Assembly (NCBI GenBank): GCA_027604665.1
Contig: JADGIZ010000508.1
Span: 1-12,561 of the forward strand
From: Polyrhizophydium stewartii
Taxonomy: Eukaryota; Chytridiomycota; Chytridiomycetes; Rhizophydiales
Direction of reading: 5' to 3'
Length of the DNA stretch: 12,561 bases
Shown: positions 1 through 7,545 of the stretch, one piece after another
Numbering within the stretch: position 1 is the stretch's first letter
Layout: each line of letters starts with the position of its first letter
Program-made: the position numbers and the translations under genes
Notes under the pieces: generated by a model
What the model was told of the DNA's origin: nothing
Seen by the model: only the letters and a program-made list of their open reading frames with translations
Database searches by the model: none

Positions 1-369
1 GGCGTGGGCGTGGTGAAGACCGGTCGGGGCGGGTGCGGGCCGGTGCGGGCCGGCGCAGCGCGCGGGCAGGCGGCGGTGGCCGTTGGGGGGCGTCGCGGTC
101 GCAGTCAGCAGCCGAATCGCGGCAGCGCGGTCTTGGTGGCCTCGACGGCGCTCGGGGCGCTGGCGCGGCGCGGGCCGGGCGACCGCCGCTGCGCAGCCAG
201 CGCGGGGTGCGTGCGGCGCGAGCAGCGGGGAGCGGGTGCTCGCCGCGGCGCGGGTGCGCGGGTGCGGGTGGGCCGACGGGCCGCGAGCGGCGGGGCCGCG
301 GAAGCTCACCAGAGCCTGGTGCTGGAGAATGGGGGAAATCGATATATTTCGCAAACACTTGGCGAGCAT
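1..369 (-). other. Candidate 5' end of a gene leaving the left edge
   Basis: On the minus strand, 41 bp beyond the FEN1 stop, an ATG (369-367) opens a frame with no stop up to the window edge. Its first 20 codons (310-369) encode a basic, acid-free start resembling a mitochondrial presequence (MLAKCLRNISISPILQHQAL). They end at a donor-like GTGAGC (309 downward) with the +5 G shared by all introns here. A branch-site-like CTGAC follows near 104-110, but no AG occurs between it and the edge, so any acceptor lies outside. The rest of 1-309 is extremely GC-rich low-complexity sequence, including a 10-bp direct repeat at about 31-52, and would be intron under this reading. No family is recognised. 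It could equally be FEN1 3' flank with a chance ORF. Confidence 0.25.
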
Positions 370-410
370 CGTCTGCGGACGATCGACCCGCCGGGCATCC
401 CCCGGCGCCG

Positions 411-2375
411 TCAGCGGCGCGGCTTCCCGCGACCACCGCCGGCCGCGGGCCGCTTGGCCTTGCCGGCTGCCGCCGCCTTGTCGTCGCCCGCCTGCGTCCG
501 CGCACCGAAGGCGGTCGCCCGTCAGCCGCACCGCCACATCTGGCCGCCAGATCCCAAATGCGTCCGCAATGATCTGCTGCGGCAGCGTGCACTCGCTCGC
601 CCACCTTGCGCTTCGCCGGGCCAGATGGCGCGCTCGCCGGGTCCTTGGGAACCGCCTTGAAGAACGAGTCCAGCCGGCCTTGCGTCGCGGTTCCCATCAG
701 CTTGGCGAGCTTCTGAGCAGCCTTGCGCACGCGATCCTCCCTGTTCAGCACCCCCGACAGCGCATGCCAGTCAGCCCCCCGCCTGCCGCACGGCATCGCC
801 AGCGTCAAGTCCGCAAAGCGCCGCACCCAAAGTTCTTTTCCTTGACCAGAAACTCGACGAGCCCCTCCTCGTCCGGCTGCGTCCAATTCAGCTGCACCAA
901 CCACTCCATCAGTCCCCAACGTCGATCCCTCCCGTCAAGACGGAAGCGGGCAATCGCTGACCTGCACGCTCTCTGGGTCAAGCACCTCGGGCTCGAGGAA
1001 TAGTTTGCGCGCCTCGTCGTAGGGCCAGTCGTCGGGGACCGTGTACTTTTTCCTGTCGATGGCCTTGAGAATGTTGTCGATCGACCGGTGTTCCTTGATA
1101 AGCTGCATGGCGCGGTGCGGGCCGATGCCGCGGATCGAGTCGCAGTAGTCGCAGCCAAGGAGAATGCAAAGATCGATAAACTGCACAAGAGCACTGTCAG
1201 CCGCAAGGTCGACCATCGGACCGGCTGCCGCCCGCCATGGTGCACCGCCGCGCACCTCGTCGCGCGTCAGCCCAAGACCCTCGAGCATCTTGTCGTGGTG
1301 AAACTCTGCGATCGGCATCTTCTTGGCCTCGCTGAAAGTCAGGTGGCGCAGCAGTACCGGCGCGCCAAACGTGAGCGTATCCATGTCCTCGGAGCCGGCC
1401 GCATACACCTGTTGCGCCGGGAGACATATGGTCAGAAGGCCATCGCTGTCGCGATACAAGAGCCGCCCGAGCGCCTGCGCACCTTGCCCGCCTTGGCCAG
1501 CGCAGCGCACTGCGCCTCGGCCTCGCACGGAGCCTCGACGTACGGGATGCCCATCAGCCGCAGCAGCCGGCGGCATTCCTCGTTCTGCTCCTTGGTGACC
1601 TTGACGGTGCGGCGGCTGAAGCGATCAAAGTTCTCGACGTCGCCTGGAGCAGGGGGCGACTCAGCCGACATCGCCGCAGCGGCACACCCGCGACGTGCAA
1701 GACGCAGAGCGCACGCCGCAACACGCACCGGCATCCTGCGCAGCCTCGGCCTCCTTCTGCGCCTCGGCACGGCGCTCGCCTCGCTTTTGCAGCTGGCGGG
1801 TCGGACAAGACCGCGGTTCGGACGCCATCAGCGACAGACAGGCTCGCACGTCCAGACACCGAGCCAAGCGCCCACCTCGCCCGACTTTAGCGCCGGCGGC
1901 TTGCCGTCAAACACGTACGCAGGCTTGATGCCGTTCTCGACCATGCGGATGGTGCGGTAGAACATGCCCATCAAGTGGCTGCAGGCGTCGAGTCGTCAGC
2001 GCCGTGCACCCCCCCCGGCCGCGGGTCTCACGACAACGTGCCTGGTCGTCTCGCCCTCGGCGTTGGTGAGCTGCTGCCCGTCGCTCGAGCGCACGGCGAT
2101 GAGGAACTGGTAGATGGACATGGACGCATCGATGGCCACCTTGCGGCCAAAGTAGTTCTTGATGTCGTTTTCCTTGGTTGCTTGGGGTGCATTGTCGCAG
2201 ATGACCTTGGAGAGGCCTGTGTTGGCGGCGACAGGGTGCGCCGTGGAGGAAGGGGAGTCAGCCAGCACGCTTCGGGCACCATGAGCTACTGCGGCGGTGC
2301 CAACAGGACGGCTACGGAGGCCCGCAGCGGCCGGGAGGGCAAGGCGTGCCCTGGCGACGCACCGTGGATGCCCAT
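411..2375 (-). CDS. FEN1: Flap endonuclease 1 (FEN1/Rad27), complete, 10 exons
   Basis: Structure-specific 5' nuclease that removes 5' flaps in Okazaki-fragment maturation and long-patch base excision repair in the nucleus. Exons on the minus strand: 2363-2375, 2042-2216, 1876-1978, 1729-1792, 1483-1643, 1256-1408, 962-1180, 827-891, 605-740, 411-491. They sum to 1170 nt, 389 aa, close to human FEN1 (380). All phases close. The start MGIHG continues across intron 1 into LSKVI. Metal-binding acids are in place: D34, D87, E159, E161, D180, D182, D234. The helix-hairpin-helix (SIRGIGP) follows. A PCNA-binding PIP box, QGRLDSFF, is at about 338-345, then a basic Lys/Arg-rich tail. Intron 2 is GC-AG and exon 1 is only 13 nt. 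Reading through the last intron would replace the basic tail with unrelated sequence. Divergent from the MetAP gene. Confidence 0.96.
1979..2041 (-). other. GC-AG intron in FEN1 (intron 2)
   Basis: The exon ends ...ACG ACC AG, followed by GCACGT. The intron has a GCTGAC branch site and ends CTGCAG. Joining AG to C gives the Ser of the conserved [12 protein letters not shown] segment. The nearest GT candidate, GTGAGA a few bases inside, would put the next exon in the wrong frame, so the GC donor is the only one fitting the conserved protein. Confidence 0.85.
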
Positions 2376-2577
2376 CGCTTTGGTCGCCGAGCGGAAAGAG
2401 CGAACGAATGTTCGCAGCATGGCAAGATCCCCAAGCCATCGACAGCCCAGAGATTGATGCGGCCGCATGGTGCATGGCGGGACGCGGGCGGACCCCTCAC
2501 CCATTATACACACACACACACTGGGGCTCGCTGGCGGCGCATCGACCCGGGATCGCCAACATGAATTTTGCCAATCG
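2376..2577. promoter_or_regulatory. Bidirectional FEN1/MetAP promoter region
   Basis: These 202 bp separate the FEN1 and MetAP start codons and must hold both promoters and 5' leaders. Visible elements: a perfect inverted repeat GCGAAC-GAAT-GTTCGC at 2400-2415, only 25 bp before the FEN1 ATG; a NotI-type palindrome TGCGGCCGCA at 2458-2467; a TATA-like ATTATACA at 2503-2510 on the plus strand, about 70 bp before the MetAP ATG; and an (AC)7 tract at 2508-2521. There is no perfect ACGCGT MCB box. Which elements act is not known. Confidence 0.6.
2508..2521. repeat. (AC)7 microsatellite
   Basis: Seven uninterrupted AC dinucleotides follow a TATA-like stretch in the FEN1/MetAP intergenic region. 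In this GC-rich sequence it stands out as simple repeat and may vary in length between strains. Confidence 0.9.
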
Positions 2578-3954
2578 ATGCTGAACCGGCTGGCACAAAG
2601 GGCTGCGTCGGCGACGCCGCCATGGGCCGCCGCTCCACGGCCGCATGCGTCGCCGCTGGTCAAGACGCCTGTGCGGTGCATGGTGCTCGGCCGCCGCGCA
2701 CCGCGGCTGCTGTCGGCCTCCGAGCGGCTGAAGCGCTTTGGCCGCTACGAGCTGGTGCTGCCGGGCGAGGCGGTCTTGCAAGGCCGCACCCTGCGCATGT
2801 CGCCGCTGGAGGTGCCCGAGGCCATCGAGCGGCCCGACTACGACCGGAGCGGCATGCCCGTCGTGACGCTCGACGAGATCCACATCAACACGGCTGCCGA
2901 GATCGCGGGCATCCGCGCGGCGTGCGGCCTGGCCCGCAAGGTGCTGGCGGCCGCCGCGACGGTGATTGCACCTGGCGTCTCGACGATCCAGGTGGACGAA
3001 GCTGGTACGCCGACCAACCACTGGCCGAACAGCCGTGGCACAGCGAGGCTGACGACCGGCACCCAATGCAGCGCACCGCGCCATCGTCGCGGCCGGCGCG
3101 TACCCAAGCCCACTGAACTACAGGGGCTTCCCGCGCGCCGTGTGCACTTCCGTCAACAACGTCATCTGCCACGGAATCCCCGACGAGCGGCTGCTGGTTG
3201 ACGGCGACATTGTCAACGTCGATGTCACGGTGGGCCGCGCGCCACGTCGCGCACTCGCCGCCGCGCGCTGAGGCTCCAACGCTGACACGCTGCGCCGCAG
3301 GTGTACTTGAATGGGTGCGCCGAAGCAGCATCGCGGCCGGATGGCAACCAACGGGAGCTGACTCCATCGCAACAGGTTCCACGGCGACACAAGCGCGACA
3401 TTCCTGGTCGGCAACGTTGACACCGCTGGCCGCGAGCTGGTCGAGGCGACTCAAGAGTCGCTCAAAACGGCGCTCTCGGTGTGCGGCCCAGGCGTGCCGT
3501 TCAGCGCCATCGGCAACATCATCAGCGAGTTCGCTGGCAAGCACGGGTACCAGATCAACCGCGACTTTTGCGGGCACGGCATCGGGCGGCACTTCCACCA
3601 GCCGCCGCTCGTCTTGCACTATGCCAACAGCGAGCCCGAGACGATGGAGGAGGGCATGACGTTCACGATCGAGCCGATTCTGTGCCAGGGAGTCGCCACC
3701 TACGTCAAGTGGCCCGATGGCTGGACGGTTGTGACGCAGGACGGGGGCCGCGCGGCTCAGTTTGGTGGGTGGCATCAGCCATTCGCGCTGCTGGACGGCG
3801 CATCTGACCGCCGACTGTTTATGTGCTGACCACGGCGCTCGCCGGCACCGGCGAAACGCAAATGATGTGGATGGAAACGGCGGGGGACGTTGCGGTTGCG
3901 GATCCAGAGCACACGGTGCTTGTGGGACCCGACGGAGTCGAGGTGCTGACGTGA
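2578..3954 (+). CDS. MAP1D: Methionine aminopeptidase type 1, mitochondrial form, 5 exons
   Basis: Metalloprotease that removes the initiator methionine from nascent proteins. Exons: 2578-3004, 3072-3229, 3301-3314, 3376-3764, 3908-3954; 1035 nt, 344 aa, all phases consistent. The first roughly 45 residues are rich in Arg, Ala and Pro and lack acidic residues, which suggests a mitochondrial presequence. [11 protein letters not shown] then matches the segment preceding the catalytic domain in mitochondrial (MAP1D) forms. The five metal ligands are present with near-canonical spacing: D193 (NVDVTV), D204 (FHGDTS), H267 (GHGIGRHFH), E299 (TIEP), E330 (QFEHTV); the auxiliary His is H274. Exon 3 is a 14-nt microexon encoding VYLNG with its neighbour. 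I chose the ATG at 2578 because it begins the presequence. An in-frame ATG at 2467 would add sequence through the AC repeat and TATA-like region and is less likely. Confidence 0.94.
3301..3314 (+). other. 14-nt internal microexon of the MetAP gene
   Basis: The exon GTGTACTTGAATGG lies between a 71-nt intron (3230-3300, GTGGGC...GCCGCAG) and a 61-nt intron (3315-3375, GTGCGC...CAACAG). It supplies V-Y-L-N and two bases of the Gly codon in the conserved VTVYLNGFHGDTS block between the two metal-binding aspartates. Skipping it would delete these residues and shift the frame. Confidence 0.88.
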
Positions 3955-3978
3955 GCCGACGCCGAGTAAATGCCGGAT
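3955..3978. other. 24-bp convergent intergenic gap (MetAP/phosducin-like)
   Basis: Only 24 bp separate the stop codons of two convergent genes, so each 3' UTR and poly(A) site must extend into the coding sequence of the other gene. No separate terminator is visible. The gap contains AGTAAATGCC on the plus strand. Confidence 0.9.
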
Positions 3979-4998
3979 TCAGTCGTCGTCGTCGTCATCG
4001 TCGTCGTCGCCGCCGCCTTTGCCGCCCGAGCGCAGCTTGCCTGCCTGCGTCGTCCCAGAGTCGCCCTCGAGCGCCATCTTGCCGAGACTGCGCGCGAGCG
4101 CCATGTCAGACTCGCGCAGCACGCCCATGTCCCACAGATACGACTCAAAGTCCTCGAACGCAACGCGGCCCGTGCGGGCCCAGCCGTCGATCTCGTCGGT
4201 GAGGCGCAGCAGTGTGTGCGTCAGCGAGCCCGCTTCGTAGACGAGCAGTGCGGGCAGCGCCACGTCGTCGAAGGCGGCATCCGCGACGGTCGAGATGATG
4301 CGCGCAAACTTGGTGGTCGGGTACGCCGTGGCGAGGCGGTCGAGGTATGCGTTGACAGTGCGGCAGGCCTCGTGCGTGCGCTGGTACAGATGGACCACGA
4401 CCGTCACGGCGGGATCCTCGTCGTCGATGGCGGGCACGTACGACGTGGCGTCGAGGTCGACGACGGTGCCAAAGCGCGGGCGCATGCTGAGCGCCTGCAG
4501 CTCGAGGATGCGGCGCGCACGGTATTCGGCAATGTAGTCGTCGTCGTTCTCGAGCTCCTCGAACTCGTCCTCGAGCTCCTCAAGCGACGTGGCGGGCGCC
4601 GTGGCCGCCGACGCAGACGCCTTGCGCTCCGCGGCAAGCTGGCGCTGCATCCAGCCCGTCGACAGCGCGCGGTCGGACCAGCGGCGGGCGTCGGCCTCGC
4701 GCCGCGCCGCTGCGCGCGCGGCCTCCTGCCGCTTGTGGAACTTGTAGTCGTTGGCGACGCCCTTGGGGCCTGTGAAGCTGCCGCCGATTCCGAGCTGCTG
4801 CCTGATGGCGCTGTCCTCGAGCAGACGCGCCATGTCGGGGTCGACGTCGGCGGACTGCGCGGCGGCCGCCGCTGCCGCGGCCTCGGCCTCGCTGTCGACG
4901 TCGCTGTCGATGTCCGACCCGCCGCGCACGGGCTCGGCGTCGGGGTCGCGGCCGGCGCCGCCCAGGATGGCCTGGATGATCCTCTCGTCGGCGTCCAT
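3979..4998 (-). CDS. Phosducin-like protein, type I (Bdm-1/PhnA-like)
   Basis: Cytosolic co-chaperone that binds G-protein beta-gamma dimers; type-I phosducin-like proteins help CCT assemble G-beta-gamma, and in filamentous fungi they are needed for G-protein signalling. The gene is intronless, 339 aa. From the N-terminus: a conserved start (MDADERIIQAIL), an acidic stretch with poly-Ala (about 29-55), the G-beta-gamma-binding hallmark FTGPKGVANDYKFHK (75-89), a charged helical region with DDDYIAEYRARRI (152-164), then the thioredoxin-like domain from FGTVVDLD (176) with LPALLVYEAGSL and a final helix near ESYLWDMGVL. It lacks a CxxC, as expected for phosducins. It ends in nine aspartates. 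The frame stays open upstream of the chosen ATG, but the family start motif and the divergent neighbour 46 bp away support this start. Confidence 0.92.
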   Translation of the reverse strand: MDADERIIQAILGGAGRDPDAEPVRGGSDIDSDVDSEAEAAAAAAAAQSADVDPDMARLLEDSAIRQQLGIGGSFTGPKGVANDYKFHKRQEAARAAARREADARRWSDRALSTGWMQRQLAAERKASASAATAPATSLEELEDEFEELENDDDYIAEYRARRILELQALSMRPRFGTVVDLDATSYVPAIDDEDPAVTVVVHLYQRTHEACRTVNAYLDRLATAYPTTKFARIISTVADAAFDDVALPALLVYEAGSLTHTLLRLTDEIDGWARTGRVAFEDFESYLWDMGVLRESDMALARSLGKMALEGDSGTTQAGKLRSGGKGGGDDDDDDDDD

Positions 4999-5044
4999 GC
5001 CCAAACCTCGGGCAACCGCACCCGCCCGACTTTGCCCAAATCCA
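4999..5044. promoter_or_regulatory. 46-bp bidirectional promoter (phosducin-like/Rrg7-like)
   Basis: Only 46 bp separate the two divergent start codons, so the core promoter of each gene probably overlaps the coding region of the other. The octamer TGCCCAAA occurs twice in the same orientation: at 4998-5005, overlapping the phosducin-like ATG, and at 5033-5040, just before the Rrg7-like ATG. No TATA box is visible. Confidence 0.55.
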
Positions 5045-5785
5045 ATGCTGGCCGCCTGCGCCTTGGCCCGCACCGCGGCGGCCCGGCGCTGGCCGCCGGT
5101 ACTCGCTCTGACTCGCATCGCCCCCACCGCACACATCAGCAGCATCAGGTGGATCGCACCAGCCGACAACCGACCGCTCGGCTTGGACAGCGCCGTCTCG
5201 ACCGTCGATCTCGGCACGACGTTTGAGCGGCTCGTGCAGGCGGAGCTGGCTCGGTTCCGGATGAGGCTGCGGCGGGTCGGCGGCGCGGGCGACGGCGGCG
5301 TCGACCTCGTCGGGCAGTGGTACCTGGACGCCGATCCGCCGAGCCCGGACGAGCAGCCCGCGGTGGCTCTGTTGCGGACGCTCCGCAGCAACGCCGCCGC
5401 GCCGCCGTCGCCGCACACCGACAGCGCGCCGGCGCCCGTGTCCGTGCTGGTGCAGTGCAAGGCGGAGCAGTCGGCGGTCGGCCCGGGCGCCGTGCGCGAC
5501 CTACTGGGCACGCTGGCGTCCCAGTACGACTCTGCCGCGACGCTCGGCATCCTGGTCTCGCTCAACGGCTTCACACGCCAGGCAATCGCCACCGCCGAGG
5601 GCACGGCGACCGACTCGTCGGTGCGCGGTGGCGCAGTGTGCCTCGCCACGGTCACCGCCGCGGGGACGTGCACCACGTTCTGGGTCGCCCCGGCCGCCAG
5701 CCGCCTGCTGGGCGGCCACCTGCGCGCCGTGAGCGCCGCCGGCGGCCGCGTGCGCATGTCCTGGCGCGGCACCCCACTTCGCTGA
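5045..5785 (+). CDS. RRG7: Rrg7-like (DUF2034) mitochondrial protein with restriction-endonuclease fold
   Basis: Intronless, 246 aa, close to the size of yeast Rrg7 (required for respiratory growth). The first roughly 37 residues are rich in Ala and Arg with no acidic residue, consistent with a mitochondrial presequence. Next comes a domain of the Mrr-like PD-(D/E)XK type: GTTFERLV (57-64), a candidate catalytic Asp in GGAGDGGVDLVGQW (D87), and VQCK with Lys139 in the position of the QxK half of the active site, followed by a GILVSLNGFT segment. Fungal DUF2034 proteins carry this G-F-E / GD-GVDL / QCK pattern. Their molecular role is poorly defined, and the nuclease assignment rests on motifs only. 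A variable Pro/Ala insert lies at about 95-132. The ATG at 5045 is the first one giving a plausible presequence and is the last in-frame ATG before the conserved domain. Confidence 0.75.
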   Translation: MLAACALARTAAARRWPPVLALTRIAPTAHISSIRWIAPADNRPLGLDSAVSTVDLGTTFERLVQAELARFRMRLRRVGGAGDGGVDLVGQWYLDADPPSPDEQPAVALLRTLRSNAAAPPSPHTDSAPAPVSVLVQCKAEQSAVGPGAVRDLLGTLASQYDSAATLGILVSLNGFTRQAIATAEGTATDSSVRGGAVCLATVTAAGTCTTFWVAPAASRLLGGHLRAVSAAGGRVRMSWRGTPLR

Positions 5786-5870
5786 GTCTGAATGAACGCC
5801 ATTTCACTCTCTGCGAGATGCATGCTGCCCCAAAACTGCACTCATCGTATGTTCATTGGCAGCTGCGGCC
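5786..5870. other. 85-bp convergent gap with mirrored AATGAAC elements
   Basis: This gap separates the stops of the Rrg7-like gene and the cyclin. AATGAAC occurs 5 nt after the Rrg7-like stop on the plus strand (5791-5797). The same heptamer occurs 13 nt after the cyclin stop on the minus strand (5857-5851). They form a 7-bp inverted repeat and could be 3'-end processing signals for the two transcripts, similar to AAUAAA variants. Confidence 0.45.
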
Positions 5871-7545
5871 TCATCCGCCACCGCCACCGGGATCTCCCAC
5901 AGCACCAGCAGTGAACGGCGTCGCGGCAGGTCTGCCTTGCGATGCTGACGCTCCAAGCGCCGATTGGCGCGAGGCATACTCGGCCCACATGGGCATCAGG
6001 ACTCGGGCCGCGGCGGCGGCGGCGGCGGCGACACCGACTGCGGCAAGCACGGCAGCGAGATACTGCACGACGATGCGAGCAAGGTGCGAGACGAGCAGAA
6101 CGAGGGCGTCGTACGGCTGCAGCGCCGAGGGCATGGCGAGCCGCGAGTGTCGAAGGAAGCTTGTCGGGGCCAGGCGGTATGACAGCCGCAACAGGTCGCC
6201 GTACGTCAGCGACCCCCACGACCGCCAGTGCGACAGCTGGCGGATGCATAGCATCAGATCCAAGTACGTCAGAAACTGGTCAAAGTCCGCCTCGCGCACA
6301 AACAGGTTGTAGTCCAGCCGCTCGAGGAACACGCGCTCCATGGCGTTGATGTCGTGCAGCGAGAACCGGTTGTCGACAAACTCGACCCAGTCGTGATCCG
6401 TGTAGGTTGCGTCGTAGAGATACTTGTCAGCGCAAATTACCGAAGCGAGGAAGGTCTCGATATGCCCTCCGTAGCGTGCAATGTCGGCGCGACGCTCCTG
6501 CTGCGCGGGCGACAGGACGCGCGAGCCCGTGAGCCGCTCGGCGCGCTCCTTTTGATTCAGCCGGTACGTCAAGAGCAGCGCAAAGATGAACGTGCTGCAG
6601 CTGAGCTGCGTCTGGCTGATGACCCTCAGGATGAAGCGGCGGATCGCTTCGTCGCCTTGGCTCGCCAGATCGGCATGGCTTGTCGCCCCGCCCGGCAGCG
6701 AGGCCGACCGCGCCGGCGAGCCGACGCTGTCAGACGGCGGGGTCGGTGGCTGCTGCTTCGACGTGACTTTGCCCTTGGTCGCTGGCGATGGCACTGCCGA
6801 GGGAGCTGCCGATGACGATCCCGATCGCCTTGCTGCATTGCGCCGCGATGCCGTCTGCCCGCCACTATCAACATCGTTTCCGATGCCGCTGCCGCTGTTG
6901 TTGTCGTCGTCGTGTGTCTGGTGTTCCGCATGTGCATCGGCGGCTGCACCCCTGCCGGGCACTGCCAGGCGGGCGGCGATGAGGGGCCGGAAGGCGCCAT
7001 CCGAGAAGGATCCGAGATCCTCTGGTTCCGACATCAGCTGCTCGAGCGGGCTCTGGTGCGATAGTCCCCCGGAGCGTGCCCAGGCACGGCCAGCCCTGGC
7101 CCGCGCCGACGGCGAAGATGGCGCAGACGCCGCAGCCGACGGTGCGGCCGAGCCGGCAGGCGAGCTGGCCGCGGCAGTAGCGTGGGGCTGCCGGCGGCCC
7201 GTCAGCAGCGAGACGATGAGGCTCGCGGTGAGCTCGACCAGGTTGACGGGGATGGCGAGAAAGTCGCTGCTGCCGAACCCCGTCTGGCGCAGGCGCTCGA
7301 GGAAGCGGCGGTAGTCGCCGAGCGGGTCTGCAGGTCCGGCGCGGGCCGGCGAGGCGAGGCCCCACCGGCGTCGTGGCCGCAAGGGTGCTGGTGTCAGCAG
7401 GCACGTCGGTGGTGGCTCGGTCGCAGCGGCGCTGCTCGCAGACGGCGGCCGCCGGCAACTGACCAGAGAGCTGGCGGCCCAGTCGCCACATATGCTCGTC
7501 CCTGTCACGCAGCGACTGCTGCCTGCGGCGCTCTCTGCGGGACAT
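5871..7545 (-). CDS. Pcl/PHO80-type cyclin, 2 exons
   Basis: Predicted regulatory subunit of a Pho85/Cdk5-type kinase. Exons: 7464-7545 and 5871-7387; intron 7388-7463 with donor GTCAGT, branch site CTGCTGAC and acceptor ACACCAG. 532 aa. The N-terminus is short and basic (MSRRERRRQQSL). NLVELTASLIVSLL at about 76-89 is the first cyclin-related helix. A Ser/Ala-rich low-complexity insert of about 170 residues follows. The cyclin box then resumes at about 268 with RRFILRVISQTQL, ETFLASVICADKYLYD, and SLHDINAMERVFLERLDYNLFV, typical of Pho85-type cyclins. The large internal insert is unusual. The C-terminus, about 452-491, is hydrophobic with a poly-Ala run and could insert into a membrane. The intron is supported by phase and by the basic start; without it the frame extends to 7793 through non-conserved sequence. 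Which Pcl class it belongs to is not settled. Confidence 0.86.

Noticed and set aside
492..604. Read-through of the last FEN1 intron giving an alternative C-terminus
   Set aside because: The intron has a standard GTGGGC donor, GCTGAC branch site and CAG acceptor, and splicing restores a basic Lys/Arg tail ending at 411. The read-through tail is unrelated low-complexity sequence.
83..1003. Long plus-strand ORF (306 aa) across the FEN1 3' region
   Set aside because: It runs antisense to confirmed FEN1 exons, is rich in Arg/Ala/Pro without family motifs, and is typical of stop-poor GC-rich antisense sequence.
4751..5044. N-terminal extension of the Rrg7-like protein upstream of 5045
   Set aside because: It would overlap the phosducin-like coding region in antisense and would bury the presequence-like start.
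3970..5226. 418-aa plus-strand ORF opposite the phosducin-like gene
   Set aside because: It is the antisense shadow of an intact gene with clear family motifs. Its own sequence is Val/Arg/Gly-rich and unrecognisable.
4999..5841. N-terminal extension of the phosducin-like protein to 620 aa
   Set aside because: The extension is antisense to the Rrg7-like gene, and the family start motif sits at the internal ATG (4998).
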